Below, piece after piece: positions 15,779 to 23,168 of a stretch of 34,404 nt of DNA. Source of the stretch: Planctomycetota bacterium. Lineage in GTDB: Bacteria; Planctomycetota; MHYJ01; WSZJ01. The stretch covers positions 1 to 34,404 of the forward strand of contig JACPRD010000063.1 of NCBI GenBank assembly GCA_016190145.1. Direction: 5' to 3'. The notes under the pieces are model-generated. The model did not search any database, was not told the DNA's origin, and worked only from the letters and a program-made list of their open reading frames with translations. Position 1 is the stretch's first letter. Every line of letters begins with the position of its first letter. The translations under genes and the position numbers were made by a program.

Positions 15779-15807
15779 ATTGTAGGAGTGGCCCGTGAGG
15801 TCTACAA
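15779..15807 (-). promoter_or_regulatory. Candidate promoter of the ior-por operon (leaderless)
   Basis: On the minus strand TTGTAG (15807-15802) and TACAAT (15784-15779) are separated by 17 bp. TACAAT ends only 6 nt before the iorA ATG, so the transcript would start at or near the start codon. No Shine-Dalgarno sequence is present. Confidence 0.55.
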
Positions 15808-15832
15808 GTTAATTAAGGAGATTAATGATCGA

Positions 15833-15867
15833 GTTCGGCGTTCGGGGTTCGGAATTCGGCGTTGCTC
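15833..15867 (+). repeat. Heptamer array, left arm of an inverted pair
   Basis: Five 7-bp units: GTTCGGC, GTTCGGG, GTTCGGA, ATTCGGC, GTTGCTC. A matching array in inverse orientation lies at 15926-15960, so the pair could fold into a long hairpin between the M20 and iorA genes. Confidence 0.7.
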
Positions 15868-15925
15868 GCGAGTCGCAGGCAATTCGATGGTCCATGCGTC
15901 GCGGGAGAGTCCGGGACCTCGGGGC

Positions 15926-15960
15926 GCGAAACGCCGAACGCCGAACACCAGACGCCGAAC
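15926..15960 (-). repeat. Heptamer array, right arm of an inverted pair
   Basis: Five 7-bp units read as GTTCGGC-like on the minus strand (gccgaac at 15933, 15940 and 15954 on the plus strand). It lies just past the end of the M20 gene, so the hairpin with 15833-15867 could act as its 3' structure. Confidence 0.7.
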
Positions 15961-15986
15961 CCCGCACGGCCGGGCGCGCGGGCCGG

Positions 15987-17183
15987 CTATTCCTCCTTCG
16001 ATGCGCCGAGCGACCGCTCGGCCGTGCGAACGAGCATCTCCACGCCCAGCGGCAGCGCGGCTTCGTCGATGTCGAATCGGTTCGAATGGTGCGGCGCCAC
16101 GATGCCCCGCTTCTCGTTCCGGCACCCCAGAAAGAAGAAACACCCCGGCACCTCGTTCAGGAAGTACGACATGTCCTCGCCGCCCAGCGTCTGCACCTCG
16201 GTGTCCACGCGGCCGGCCCCGACCAGCCCCGCCGCCACGCCCCGCACCACGTCCGTCATCGCGCGGTCGTTGATCGTCGCGGGGTAGTACATCGTGTACT
16301 TCAGATCGAAATCCGCCCCGTACGCCCTCACCGCGTTCCCCACGATCTCCCGCACCATCGCCGGCAGCCGCCGGCGCAGCTTCGGATCGAACGTCCGGAT
16401 CGTCCCCGCGAACTCTACCCGGTCCGGAATCACGTTGAACGCGTCCCCGCCGTGAATCCGCCCCACCGAACACACGATCGGCTTCAGCGGATCCACGAGG
16501 CGGCTCGAGAGCGCCTGAAGAGCCCCCACCGCCGCGGCCGCCGCGACGATCGGGTCGCGCGTCTGGTGCGGCGCCGCCCCGTGCCCGCCTTTCCCCGTCA
16601 CCACGATCTCGAACTTGTCCGCCGCGGCGAGAAGCGGCCCCGGCCGCACGCCGAGCCGCCCGACGGGGAAGTCCGCCCAGAGGTGCAGCCCGAAGATCTC
16701 GTCCACCGCCGGATTCCTGAGCGCGCCGGCCTTGATCATCGGAAGCGCCCCTCCCGGCGACTCCTCCGCCGGCTGGAAAATCAGCTTCACGTTACCCGCC
16801 AGCCGCTTCCGCCGCCCCGCCAGCACCTCCGCCACGCCCAGCATCATCGCCGTGTGTCCGTCGTGCCCGCACGCGTGCATGACGCCGCGGTTCGTGGACT
16901 TGTAGGGCTTGCGTTCGAGTTCTTCGATGGGAAGCGCGTCCATGTCGGCGCGGAGGCCGACGGTTTTTTTCCCGTTCCCGCGGAGGACGGCGACGACGCC
17001 GGTCTTCGCGACGCCCTCGCGCACCTCGTAGCCGAGCGCGCGCAGTCGGCGCGCGACGGCGCCCGCGGTGCGCGTTTCGCGGAAGGCCATCTCGGGATGC
17101 GCGTGGAAGTCGCGGCGCCAGGCCGTGAGGTCTTTGGCGATGCGGGAGACGTCGGAGGAGACGTCGGGGGGGCGGGCCGGCAT
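15987..17183 (-). CDS. M20-family amidohydrolase (M20D, hippurate/IAA-amino acid hydrolase type)
   Basis: This 398-residue protein shows the M20D pattern: DFHAHPEMAFRE near the N-terminus, LRADMDALPIEE, MHACGHDGHTAMMLG, FQPAEESPGGA, and LGGEDMSYFLNEVPG near the C-terminus. These supply the metal ligands (His, Cys, Glu) and the general base. Relatives cleave N-acyl amino acids such as hippurate or indole-3-acetyl-amino acids. A role in feeding aromatic acids or amino acids to the adjacent operon is an inference from position. The ATG at 17183 is preceded by AAAAGGA. Longer in-frame starts run into the tRNA gene and its terminator and are rejected. Confidence 0.88.
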   Translation of the reverse strand: MPARPPDVSSDVSRIAKDLTAWRRDFHAHPEMAFRETRTAGAVARRLRALGYEVREGVAKTGVVAVLRGNGKKTVGLRADMDALPIEELERKPYKSTNRGVMHACGHDGHTAMMLGVAEVLAGRRKRLAGNVKLIFQPAEESPGGALPMIKAGALRNPAVDEIFGLHLWADFPVGRLGVRPGPLLAAADKFEIVVTGKGGHGAAPHQTRDPIVAAAAAVGALQALSSRLVDPLKPIVCSVGRIHGGDAFNVIPDRVEFAGTIRTFDPKLRRRLPAMVREIVGNAVRAYGADFDLKYTMYYPATINDRAMTDVVRGVAAGLVGAGRVDTEVQTLGGEDMSYFLNEVPGCFFFLGCRNEKRGIVAPHHSNRFDIDEAALPLGVEMLVRTAERSLGASKEE

Positions 17184-17205
17184 GCAGGAGTCCTTTTCAG
17201 GCGGG

Positions 17206-17246
17206 AAAAAAATCGGGCCCGTACGCGAGGTGACGCGCACGAGCCC
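17206..17246 (-). terminator. Intrinsic terminator of the tRNA-Ala gene
   Basis: On the minus strand GGGCTCGTGC (17246-17237) pairs with GTACGGGCCC (17224-17215) as a 10-bp stem with two G-U pairs and a 12-nt loop. It is followed by a run of seven T (17212-17206). Confidence 0.8.
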
Positions 17247-17272
17247 TGACTTTTGATGACCCCGACATTCGA

Positions 17273-17345
17273 TGGAGGTGATGGGAGTCGAACCCACGAC
17301 CTCGTGAATGCCATTCACGCGCTCTCCCAGCTGAGCTACACCCCC
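17273..17345 (-). tRNA. tRNA-Ala (anticodon GGC)
   Basis: Reading the minus strand from 17345: acceptor GGGGGTG, D-arm GCTC/GAGC, anticodon stem CGTGA/TCACG with loop ATGGCAT (anticodon GGC), T-arm GTGGG TTCGACT CCCAT, acceptor CACCTCC and discriminator A. The G3-U70 wobble pair, the alanine identity element, is present. The CCA end is not encoded. A terminator follows at 17206-17246. Confidence 0.97.
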
Positions 17346-17361
17346 GGGGTCGCTTAGGCGG

Positions 17362-17391
17362 TATGTAACTCTTTATCGCGGGGTTCGTCAA
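17362..17391 (-). promoter_or_regulatory. Candidate tRNA-Ala promoter
   Basis: On the minus strand TTGACG (17391-17386) and TACATA (17367-17362) have an 18-bp spacer. The tRNA begins 16 nt after the -10 hexamer. Confidence 0.45.
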
Positions 17392-17434
17392 TTGGACCGA
17401 AGAAATGGCGGAACAGGAGGGCTGTGGGGGGCGC

Positions 17435-17469
17435 GTTTTCCGTTCTTCGTTTCTCGTTTCTCGTTCCGG
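17435..17469 (+). repeat. Heptamer array
   Basis: Five 7-bp units: GTTTTCC, GTTCTTC, GTTTCTC, GTTTCTC, GTTCCGG. The pattern is close to the array at 34241-34275. Confidence 0.7.
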
Positions 17470-17716
17470 AATGCCTGGGGCGGGATGGGCGATTGAGGTT
17501 GAAGTTTCCCTTTGAAGTTGAAGTTCGCCTTCCTCGCTTGGCCTGGCCGCGGTTGGTGTAGAATCACGGGTGTCCGAAGTGGCGGTTTGCCAGCCTCTTC
17601 GCACGCAAGCCAGTTTCCTTTACAATGATGCAGGTTTTACAGCGATCTGAAGGGTCGGCGCTTGGCTGTAAGCCCCTTCAATCAATGGACTTATAAAGTT
17701 ATCCCCCCTGTCAGGC

Positions 17717-17734
17717 TCCGGCACACGACTTGCA
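17717..17734 (+). promoter_or_regulatory. Candidate sigma-54 (-24/-12) promoter
   Basis: The sequence CCGGCACACGACTTGCA matches the sigma-54 consensus, with GG at 17720-17721 and GC at 17732-17733 exactly 10 nt apart, plus GGCAC and TTGCA. Transcription would start near 17745, about 20 nt before the ATG at 17766. A sigma-54 promoter needs an enhancer-binding activator; none is encoded in the window. Confidence 0.6.
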
Positions 17735-17765
17735 GCCTGAGGGATCAACCTTTCGGAGACCGAAG

Positions 17766-19496
17766 ATGCCTGAAGCGCGCGTCGTCTGCACCCTGGAAAT
17801 CGAGACGGACGGAAAGTCCCGGACGCTCACCCTGGACGACAAGATCGTCAGCTTCGGCCGGTCGCGGAAAAACACGGTCCCTCTTCGCGACGACGCCAAG
17901 GTGTCCGCTGAGCACTGCCAGATCGTCCGCCAGAAGGACGCCTGGACGCTGATCGACTGCGGGAGCAAGAACAAGACCTTCCTCAACGGGACGCCGGTCT
18001 CCGTCGCAGCCCTTCGGAACGGCGACAAGATCCGCGTGGGCAACACCAACGTGACGTTCCGCCAGGGCGAGCCTGCGCCGCTGAATCCGCGGGATGCCGA
18101 GCGGTTGATGGACGGCAAGCCGACGGTGAACGAGGCAGCCGCGAAGGCCATCGCGGCAGCGCTGACGCCGCCGAAATCTGACGAAAGGGCGGAGCAGAGG
18201 GCGCCGTCGCGGGCGGCGAAGAAGTCGAGCGGGCTCCGCGAGGCGGTGCGGGTTGAGCGAGGGGCGGGAAGGAGCGTTTCGGCGTTTGCGATGGCGTGCT
18301 TTTTCGTCGCGGGGACGCTTTCCGGCCTGACGGCGCTGTTCGTATTCGACGGCGGGCGCAAGGCGGAGAAAGCGCCGGTGGCCGCGAAGACCGAATCCGT
18401 GAAGCTTGCGGCGGGCGACGTGCTGGCTCAGCCGGCGGCGGATGCGGGGACACCTGTTGCGGATCCGCCGAAGGAAGAGCCGGTCGCGGTGAAGGACCCC
18501 GTGGTGCCGGAGCCGCCGAAGGAGGAGCCGGTCAAGCCCGAGCCGCCGAAGGAGGAGCCGGCGGACGTCGCGGTGAAGAATCCGGTGACGCCGGAGCCGC
18601 CGAAAGAGGAGCCTGTCAAGCCCGAGCCGCCGAAGGAGAGCCCGGTCGCTTCGGATCCGCCGCCCGCCGCGAGCGACGAGCCGCCCACGGGCGAGCCCGA
18701 GGACGTCGCGGCGAAGACGCCGCCGAAGGAAGACAAGCCCGAGGTGCCCGGTGGCGGGACGGCGCCGGAGGATCCGGACGAGGACAAGCGCCCGCCGACG
18801 CAGTTCATGGGCCTCAGGACGAAGCTCCGGAACGTGGTGTTCGTGATGGACGTGACGGGCTCGATGGAGGACCCGGCCTCGGTCACCCCGACGGAGTACA
18901 GCGGGCCGCCGGAGATCAAGCTCTCCGCCGAGATCAAGCGGCAGCTCGAGAAGTTCGACCGCAAGGACGTGAAGACGAAGCTCGACGCCGCGAAGTACGA
19001 GCTGGCCAACGCGATCGCCTGGCTGCACCCGGACGTGAACTTCACGGTCATCTTCTACTCGTTCTCGCCCACGCCCTGGCAGAACAAGTTCATGCCCGCG
19101 GCGGACAAGAACAAGATCGACGCGATCAAGCGCATCAAGACGCAGGCCGCCTGGGGCGGCACGAACATCTTCGACGCGCTGGAAAAGGCGTTCGGGATCA
19201 TCGACGACCACAAGAAGACGCAGAAGAAGCCGGCCGCACCGCCCCCCGGCGGCGGAACCGAGGCGAAAAAGGCCGCCTACTCGATCTTCCTCGTGACCGA
19301 CGGCAAGCACAACACCGGCCGCTTCCCTGACCCCGAGGAGTTCCTGCGCGAGATCAAGAAGCTGAATTCGGACGGCCGCGCGATCATCAACACGATCGGC
19401 GTCGGCCAGCCGGGCGTGGGCGTGGACCCGCCGGATCCGGCGTTCCTGGGGCGTCTCGCCGAAGAGAACGGCGGCGAGTGCAAGATGGTGAAATAA
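17766..19496 (+). CDS. FHA-transmembrane-VWA domain protein
   Basis: This 576-residue protein has an N-terminal FHA domain (about 9-100: FGRSRKNTV, SAEHCQI, SKNKTFLNG), a transmembrane helix (about 171-194), an acidic Pro/Glu/Lys linker (about 223-345) and a C-terminal von Willebrand A domain (about 355-576). The VWA metal site reads DVTGS (362-366), with Thr466 in GGTN and Asp512 in VTDGK. FHA domains bind phosphothreonine, so the cytoplasmic end would read kinase output and the VWA end would act across the membrane. The ATG at 17766 has CGGAG upstream. It is followed by a second FHA gene after 16 nt and, beyond an inserted element, by a kinase gene. Confidence 0.88.
   Translation: MPEARVVCTLEIETDGKSRTLTLDDKIVSFGRSRKNTVPLRDDAKVSAEHCQIVRQKDAWTLIDCGSKNKTFLNGTPVSVAALRNGDKIRVGNTNVTFRQGEPAPLNPRDAERLMDGKPTVNEAAAKAIAAALTPPKSDERAEQRAPSRAAKKSSGLREAVRVERGAGRSVSAFAMACFFVAGTLSGLTALFVFDGGRKAEKAPVAAKTESVKLAAGDVLAQPAADAGTPVADPPKEEPVAVKDPVVPEPPKEEPVKPEPPKEEPADVAVKNPVTPEPPKEEPVKPEPPKESPVASDPPPAASDEPPTGEPEDVAAKTPPKEDKPEVPGGGTAPEDPDEDKRPPTQFMGLRTKLRNVVFVMDVTGSMEDPASVTPTEYSGPPEIKLSAEIKRQLEKFDRKDVKTKLDAAKYELANAIAWLHPDVNFTVIFYSFSPTPWQNKFMPAADKNKIDAIKRIKTQAAWGGTNIFDALEKAFGIIDDHKKTQKKPAAPPPGGGTEAKKAAYSIFLVTDGKHNTGRFPDPEEFLREIKKLNSDGRAIINTIGVGQPGVGVDPPDPAFLGRLAEENGGECKMVK
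18489..18656 (+). repeat. 84-bp tandem repeat encoding PEPPKEEP units
   Basis: Two units of about 28 codons (residues 242-269 and 270-297 of the FHA-VWA protein) contain VKPEPPKEEP-type blocks. They form an extended, highly charged spacer outside the membrane. Confidence 0.75.
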
Positions 19497-19512
19497 CCAG
19501 AGAGAGGGAAAC

Positions 19513-19950
19513 ATGATCCGGATCAGCGTCATCGACGGAGCGCCCGCCCAGGAATTCACGTTCGACGAGGACATGATCTCGATCGGACGTTCGCGCCGGA
19601 GCACGCTCATGCTCTCCGACCAGACGCTCTCGCGCGTCCACTGCGAGATCGCCGCCGTCAACGGGCGGTTCCTCCTCGTGAATCATGCGAAGACCAACGG
19701 AACCTGCGTCAACGGCCAGCCCGTGGGCGAGGCGTTCCTCAAGCCCGGAGACACCCTGCTGGTAGGCCGCGTCGCGCTGAGATTCGAGGGCGGCGGCGAG
19801 GGCGGCGCCACGGAGAAGTCCGGCGGCAAGTCGGTGCGGAAGAAATTTTTCGGGCGGGCCCTGCGGAAGCGGATGGACCCGATGGTGTACGCGGTGGCGT
19901 ATCTGGCCGGCCTGGCGGCGTCTCCTCTGCTGTACTTCGTGTTCCGCTAG
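19513..19950 (+). CDS. Tail-anchored FHA domain protein
   Basis: This 145-residue protein is an FHA domain (about 1-95) with ISIGRSRRSTLML, LSRVHCEIAAVNGRF and NHAKTNGTCVNGQPVG. A basic segment (KSVRKKFFGRALRKR) and one C-terminal hydrophobic helix (about 122-143) follow, so it should be held on the inner face of the membrane by its tail. A GAGAGAGGG ribosome binding site precedes the ATG. It lies 16 nt after the FHA-VWA gene, so the two form an operon. It is clearly paralogous to the small FHA protein at 23169-23519, which lacks the tail anchor. A role in binding substrates of the nearby kinase is inferred. Confidence 0.85.
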   Translation: MIRISVIDGAPAQEFTFDEDMISIGRSRRSTLMLSDQTLSRVHCEIAAVNGRFLLVNHAKTNGTCVNGQPVGEAFLKPGDTLLVGRVALRFEGGGEGGATEKSGGKSVRKKFFGRALRKRMDPMVYAVAYLAGLAASPLLYFVFR

Positions 19951-19955
19951 AAGCC

Positions 19956-20005
19956 CTGTCCGCCTTTACCCGCCTTTATCCTTTTCCAAAGCCTTTCCTA
20001 TCCCC
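19956..20005 (+). repeat. Left terminal inverted repeat of the GxxExxY element
   Basis: It begins ctgtccgcctttacccgcc and contains tttatccttttcc and cctatcccc. It pairs with 20495-20544. Confidence 0.8.
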
Positions 20006-20019
20006 AAAAAATCCGCCTT

Positions 20020-20409
20020 TCATCCCGACCTCCTCCCCAGCTTCGTTTCTTCCACCCGCTTCACCTCCACCCGCACCGGCCCGAAATTCAGCACCAGTCC
20101 GGTCTCCCACGGGCTGCTTCTCAGGTAAGCCCGCAGCTGCGTAACGTGCCCCGGCAACAGCGCTTCCTGCGCTTTCGTCTCGACCGCGACGACCTCCTCC
20201 ACGATCAGATCCGCCTTGCAGATGCCGACCGGCGTCCCGTCGTGCTCGACGGTGAGGCGAACTTCGATACGGACGGTGCGACCGAGTTTCTTGAGTTCGA
20301 GGGCGAGGGCGTTGCGGTAGACGTGCTCGAGGTAGCCGGGGCCGAGGGAGTTGTGGATGCGGAAGGCGGAGCGGATGATGTCGGAAGTGATGTCCTGGAA
20401 GGAGAACAT
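20020..20409 (-). CDS. GxxExxY protein (PD-(D/E)XK superfamily)
   Basis: This 129-residue protein shows IIRSAFRIHNSLGPGYLEHVYRNAL, with the name-giving GYLEHVY motif at about 26-32, then a possible nuclease core (KADLIVEEVVAVETKA, with Asp and Glu-x-Lys) and GLVLNFGPVRVEVKRV at the C-terminus. The family is assigned to the PD-(D/E)XK nuclease superfamily, but its role is unknown. The ATG at 20409 is preferred, with AAAGG upstream; an in-frame TTG at 20430 would add seven residues. It is the only gene between the 50-bp inverted repeats. Codon usage has no obvious break from the neighbours. Confidence 0.85.
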   Translation of the reverse strand: MFSFQDITSDIIRSAFRIHNSLGPGYLEHVYRNALALELKKLGRTVRIEVRLTVEHDGTPVGICKADLIVEEVVAVETKAQEALLPGHVTQLRAYLRSSPWETGLVLNFGPVRVEVKRVEETKLGRRSG

Positions 20410-20494
20410 GGAGGAACCTTTCGGGTTCAAGGGATGTAGAAAGGATATGATGAAATATGGGATATGTCAAGAGGGGTGATAAAAAAGGATCATT

Positions 20495-20544
20495 CAGGAT
20501 AGGAAGGGCTTTTGAAAAGGATAAATGAGGGTAAAGGCGGATAG
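20495..20544 (-). repeat. Right terminal inverted repeat of the GxxExxY element
   Basis: Reverse complement begins ctatccgcctttaccctc. It ends 22 nt before the preferred kinase start and contains an in-frame ATG (20525) that could serve as an alternative start. Confidence 0.8.
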
Positions 20545-20554
20545 GGACACCTCT

Positions 20555-20560
20555 TACACT
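20555..20560 (+). promoter_or_regulatory. Candidate -10 box of the kinase gene (leaderless)
   Basis: TACACT ends 6 nt before a GTG codon at 20567 that is in frame with the kinase. The arrangement mirrors TACAAT before iorA and supports the GTG start. Confidence 0.4.
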
Positions 20561-20566
20561 GGGCCC

Positions 20567-23158
20567 GTGCCTACGGACCCGGATCCCACCGCGACAGGCG
20601 TCACGCCCCCGCGTACAGCCTTCGGCCGCTTCAAGATCGTCTCCTTCCTCGGCAAAGGCGGCATGGGCACCGTCTACCTCGCCGAAGAAGAAGGACTCGG
20701 CCGCCGCGTCGCCCTCAAAGTCCTCCCGGAAACCGCCGACCCCGTCGCCGTCGGACGCTTCCGCCGCGAAGCCCAGGCGGTCGCGAATCTCGCGCACCCG
20801 CGGATCGCCCAGGTCCTCACGTTCGGCGAGGACAACGGGACGCTGTACTACGCGATGGAGTACGTGGAGGGAAAGTCTCTTCGAGGCGTCATGGACACGG
20901 AGCGGCTGGAATTCCCGCGCGCGGCGAAGATCGCGCGCGAGATCGCCGAGGCGCTCGCGCACGCGCACGAGCGCGGCGTGATTCACCGGGACATCAAGCC
21001 CGCGAACGTCCTCATCGACCGGGACGGGCGGGTGAAGGTCGTGGACTTCGGGCTCGCGCGCGTCACCACCGAGCGGTCCCTCACCACGACGGGCGAACTG
21101 CTCGGGACGCCGAAGTACATGTCGCCCGAACAGGCCGACGGGCAGGGCGGGCTCGGCCCCGCCACCGACGTCTACTCGATCGGCGCCACTCTTTTCGAAA
21201 TGGTGGCACTTCACCCGCCGTTCGACGAGGACGACCCCGCCCGCCTGCTCGTCCGCATCGTCCTCGACGAGCCGCCGCGCCCGGGCGAACTGCGCGCGGG
21301 AATTCCGCGGGACCTCGAAACCGTCATCATGAAATGCCTCGAAAAGGAACCGGCGTCGCGCTACGCCACCGCGCAGCACCTCGCCGACGACCTCGGCCGC
21401 TTCCTCGCAGGCGACCCCGTCGTCGCCCGCCCGATCGGCGCCCTCACCCGCCTCTGGCGCCGCGCCCGCAAATACCGCGCGACGCTCGCCATCGTCGCCG
21501 CCGTGCTGCTCCTCGCCTCCGCCGCCCTCGGCGTCCAGATCTTCCGCGCCGCCCGTGACCGCGCGCGCTTCGAAGCGAGGCAGGACGCCCAGACCGTCCT
21601 CGACCAGGCCGGCACGCGCGCCAACCGCGCCCGCGAGTCCTTCTACCGCTTCGGCGGCAACCTCGACGGCTTCCGCAGGGAAATGGAATCCTGCGCCGCA
21701 CAGGCGCTCCTCGCCCTGAACGCCGACCCCGATTGGTCCTCCCCCGTGTCCGCCGCCGGAGACTTCTATCGCGAAGCCGGCCTCGCCCGCCCCGCCCGCG
21801 ACGCCTACGCGCGCGCCCTTCAGCTCGATCCCGGCGACCCCGCGGCACATCTCGGGCTGGCCGAAGCGTCGATCGCGGATGCCGCGGGCCCGCTGGTCGG
21901 GCTCGAGCTGGGAGCGGCCGGCGCGAGCGAGATGATGCAGCACAGCATGGATGAAGCCCGCAAACACCTCGACGCCATCCGCGAAGCCGGCCGGCTTCCC
22001 CCCGGACTGTCGGACCGCCTCGCCGGGCTCATGCTCCTCGCCGCGCCCGAGAGGGACTCCCTCCGGAAGCAGGCGCAGTGCGCCCAGGCCGCGCGGCTGT
22101 TCGAAATGGCCTCCGAAACGAGCCAGAGCCCGGGCGCGATGTGCCTCTGGGCGGCGATCGCGTGGGGCGGAGCCGCCCAGCCCGAGAACTGCTCCCGCTG
22201 GGCCGAAAAGGCCGCCCGCCTCATGCCCCGCGACAGCCTGGCCCTCATCGTCCGCGGCATGGCGGAGGAACGCTCGGGCCGGCGCGAGGCCGCCACGCCC
22301 ATCTACCAGCAGGTCATCGAAGTCGACAAGCTCCAGCCGCTCGCGTACTACCGCCGCGCAATGAGCCGCTACCATGTCCTCAAAATGGCCCTCGAAAACG
22401 AGACGGACGAGGCCGGCGCCGAGCGGGCCTACCGGCGGTTCACAGACGCCGTCCCCGAAATCGAAGCCGACCTCGCCCGCACCTTCGAACTCGATCCCTC
22501 CCCCCTCTACCTGCCCGGCCGCGCGGAATTCCGCTTCATGCGCGGGTTCTATCAGTACGGCGCGGGCCCCACCTGCGACGTCACCCTCTTCGACGCCGCC
22601 ATCGAAGACTACTCCAGCATCATGGCCGTCATCGGCGAGTCCTACCACCTCCGCGACCACGTAGGCGGCGCGTGCTTCTTCTCTGCCATGGCCAGGGAGA
22701 AGTACGGCACCGGAACCCTCGCTGACCGCCTCCCCGGCATCGAAAAGTCTCTCACCGCCAGCGCGGAACACTTCAGAATCCTCGACGAAGCCACCGGCCC
22801 CAGCCTGAAACTCGCCGCCTACCGCGCGCGTTCCCTCGCGCACCTCGTCCGCCTCCGCAAGCTCGCCGGCCGGATCGGCCAGGCCGAGGCGTTCCGGGAA
22901 TGGGAGCAGATCCTGAGCACTCTTGTGGAAGCGGAGAAGAACGTGCGCGCCGACGCCGAGCGCCGGAAAACCTCACCCGACATCAACTCGGCCGTGACGC
23001 TTCCCAGACTCCGCGCCTTCATCCTGACCTGGCTCGGACGCAGGCCCGAGGCCGTCGCCTGGCTCAACTCGCTTCTCGCGGATCCGTCGACGCCCGACTC
23101 CTGGCGGAATATCATTCCCGCCGTTCTCTCCGACATCGAGAAGGAGAAGTCGCCTTGA
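20567..23158 (+). CDS. Transmembrane Ser/Thr protein kinase with C-terminal TPR-like region
   Basis: The 863-residue product (GTG start) has a complete Hanks-type kinase domain at about 22-280. It has LGKGGMGTVY, the ATP-binding Lys in VALKVL (about 51), the catalytic loop HRDIKPANV (Asp about 142), DFG (about 160-162) and TPKYMSPEQA. A transmembrane helix (about 305-326) separates it from a long alpha-helical sensor part with TPR-like repeats (for example GDPAAHLGLAEASI). The usual output is Thr phosphorylation read by FHA domains, which are encoded on both sides. An upstream ATG at 20525 would add 14 residues from the repeat arm. I prefer GTG because TACACT lies 6 nt before it, but this is uncertain. 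It is 10 nt before the next FHA gene. Confidence 0.9.
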   Translation: MPTDPDPTATGVTPPRTAFGRFKIVSFLGKGGMGTVYLAEEEGLGRRVALKVLPETADPVAVGRFRREAQAVANLAHPRIAQVLTFGEDNGTLYYAMEYVEGKSLRGVMDTERLEFPRAAKIAREIAEALAHAHERGVIHRDIKPANVLIDRDGRVKVVDFGLARVTTERSLTTTGELLGTPKYMSPEQADGQGGLGPATDVYSIGATLFEMVALHPPFDEDDPARLLVRIVLDEPPRPGELRAGIPRDLETVIMKCLEKEPASRYATAQHLADDLGRFLAGDPVVARPIGALTRLWRRARKYRATLAIVAAVLLLASAALGVQIFRAARDRARFEARQDAQTVLDQAGTRANRARESFYRFGGNLDGFRREMESCAAQALLALNADPDWSSPVSAAGDFYREAGLARPARDAYARALQLDPGDPAAHLGLAEASIADAAGPLVGLELGAAGASEMMQHSMDEARKHLDAIREAGRLPPGLSDRLAGLMLLAAPERDSLRKQAQCAQAARLFEMASETSQSPGAMCLWAAIAWGGAAQPENCSRWAEKAARLMPRDSLALIVRGMAEERSGRREAATPIYQQVIEVDKLQPLAYYRRAMSRYHVLKMALENETDEAGAERAYRRFTDAVPEIEADLARTFELDPSPLYLPGRAEFRFMRGFYQYGAGPTCDVTLFDAAIEDYSSIMAVIGESYHLRDHVGGACFFSAMAREKYGTGTLADRLPGIEKSLTASAEHFRILDEATGPSLKLAAYRARSLAHLVRLRKLAGRIGQAEAFREWEQILSTLVEAEKNVRADAERRKTSPDINSAVTLPRLRAFILTWLGRRPEAVAWLNSLLADPSTPDSWRNIIPAVLSDIEKEKSP

Positions 23159-23168
23159 GGAACCGCCC

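Larger units (their letters stand above)
17346..17765. other. Intergenic region, 420 bp
   Basis: No gene is seen. It holds the candidate tRNA promoter (17362-17391), a heptamer array (17435-17469), a GAAGTT-rich stretch near 17486-17530 and the sigma-54-type promoter (17717-17734). The remaining sequence, about 17535-17710, carries nothing recognised apart from an isolated TACAAT at 17621 with no good partner. Confidence 0.6.
19956..20544. mobile_element. Inverted-repeat-bounded element carrying a GxxExxY gene
   Basis: Two 50-bp inverted repeats, 19956-20005 and 20495-20544, match at 43 of 50 positions when one is reverse-complemented. They enclose one gene, the GxxExxY protein at 20020-20409. 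No clear target-site duplication is seen. The element separates two genes of an FHA/kinase cluster. Shorter relatives without a gene occur at 23665-23818 and 28072-28218, with a half copy at 31906-31961. Whether it moves, and how, is not known from the sequence. Confidence 0.65.

Noticed and set aside
17184-17318. Longer N-terminus for the M20 amidohydrolase
   Set aside because: It would run through the tRNA-Ala gene and its terminator.
18489-18656. Possible CRISPR-like repeat
   Set aside because: The repeats are coding (PEPPKEEP units), adjacent without unique spacers, and in frame with the FHA-VWA gene.
20525-20566. ATG at 20525 as kinase start
   Set aside because: Possible, since AAAAGG lies upstream, but it falls in the repeat arm; the GTG at 20567 with TACACT 6 nt before fits the leaderless pattern. 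Kept as an alternative.
19976-22843. 955-codon minus-strand open frame over the GxxExxY and kinase genes
   Set aside because: Antisense to the kinase with all Hanks motifs; its low-complexity Gly/Ala/Glu composition is typical of a shadow.
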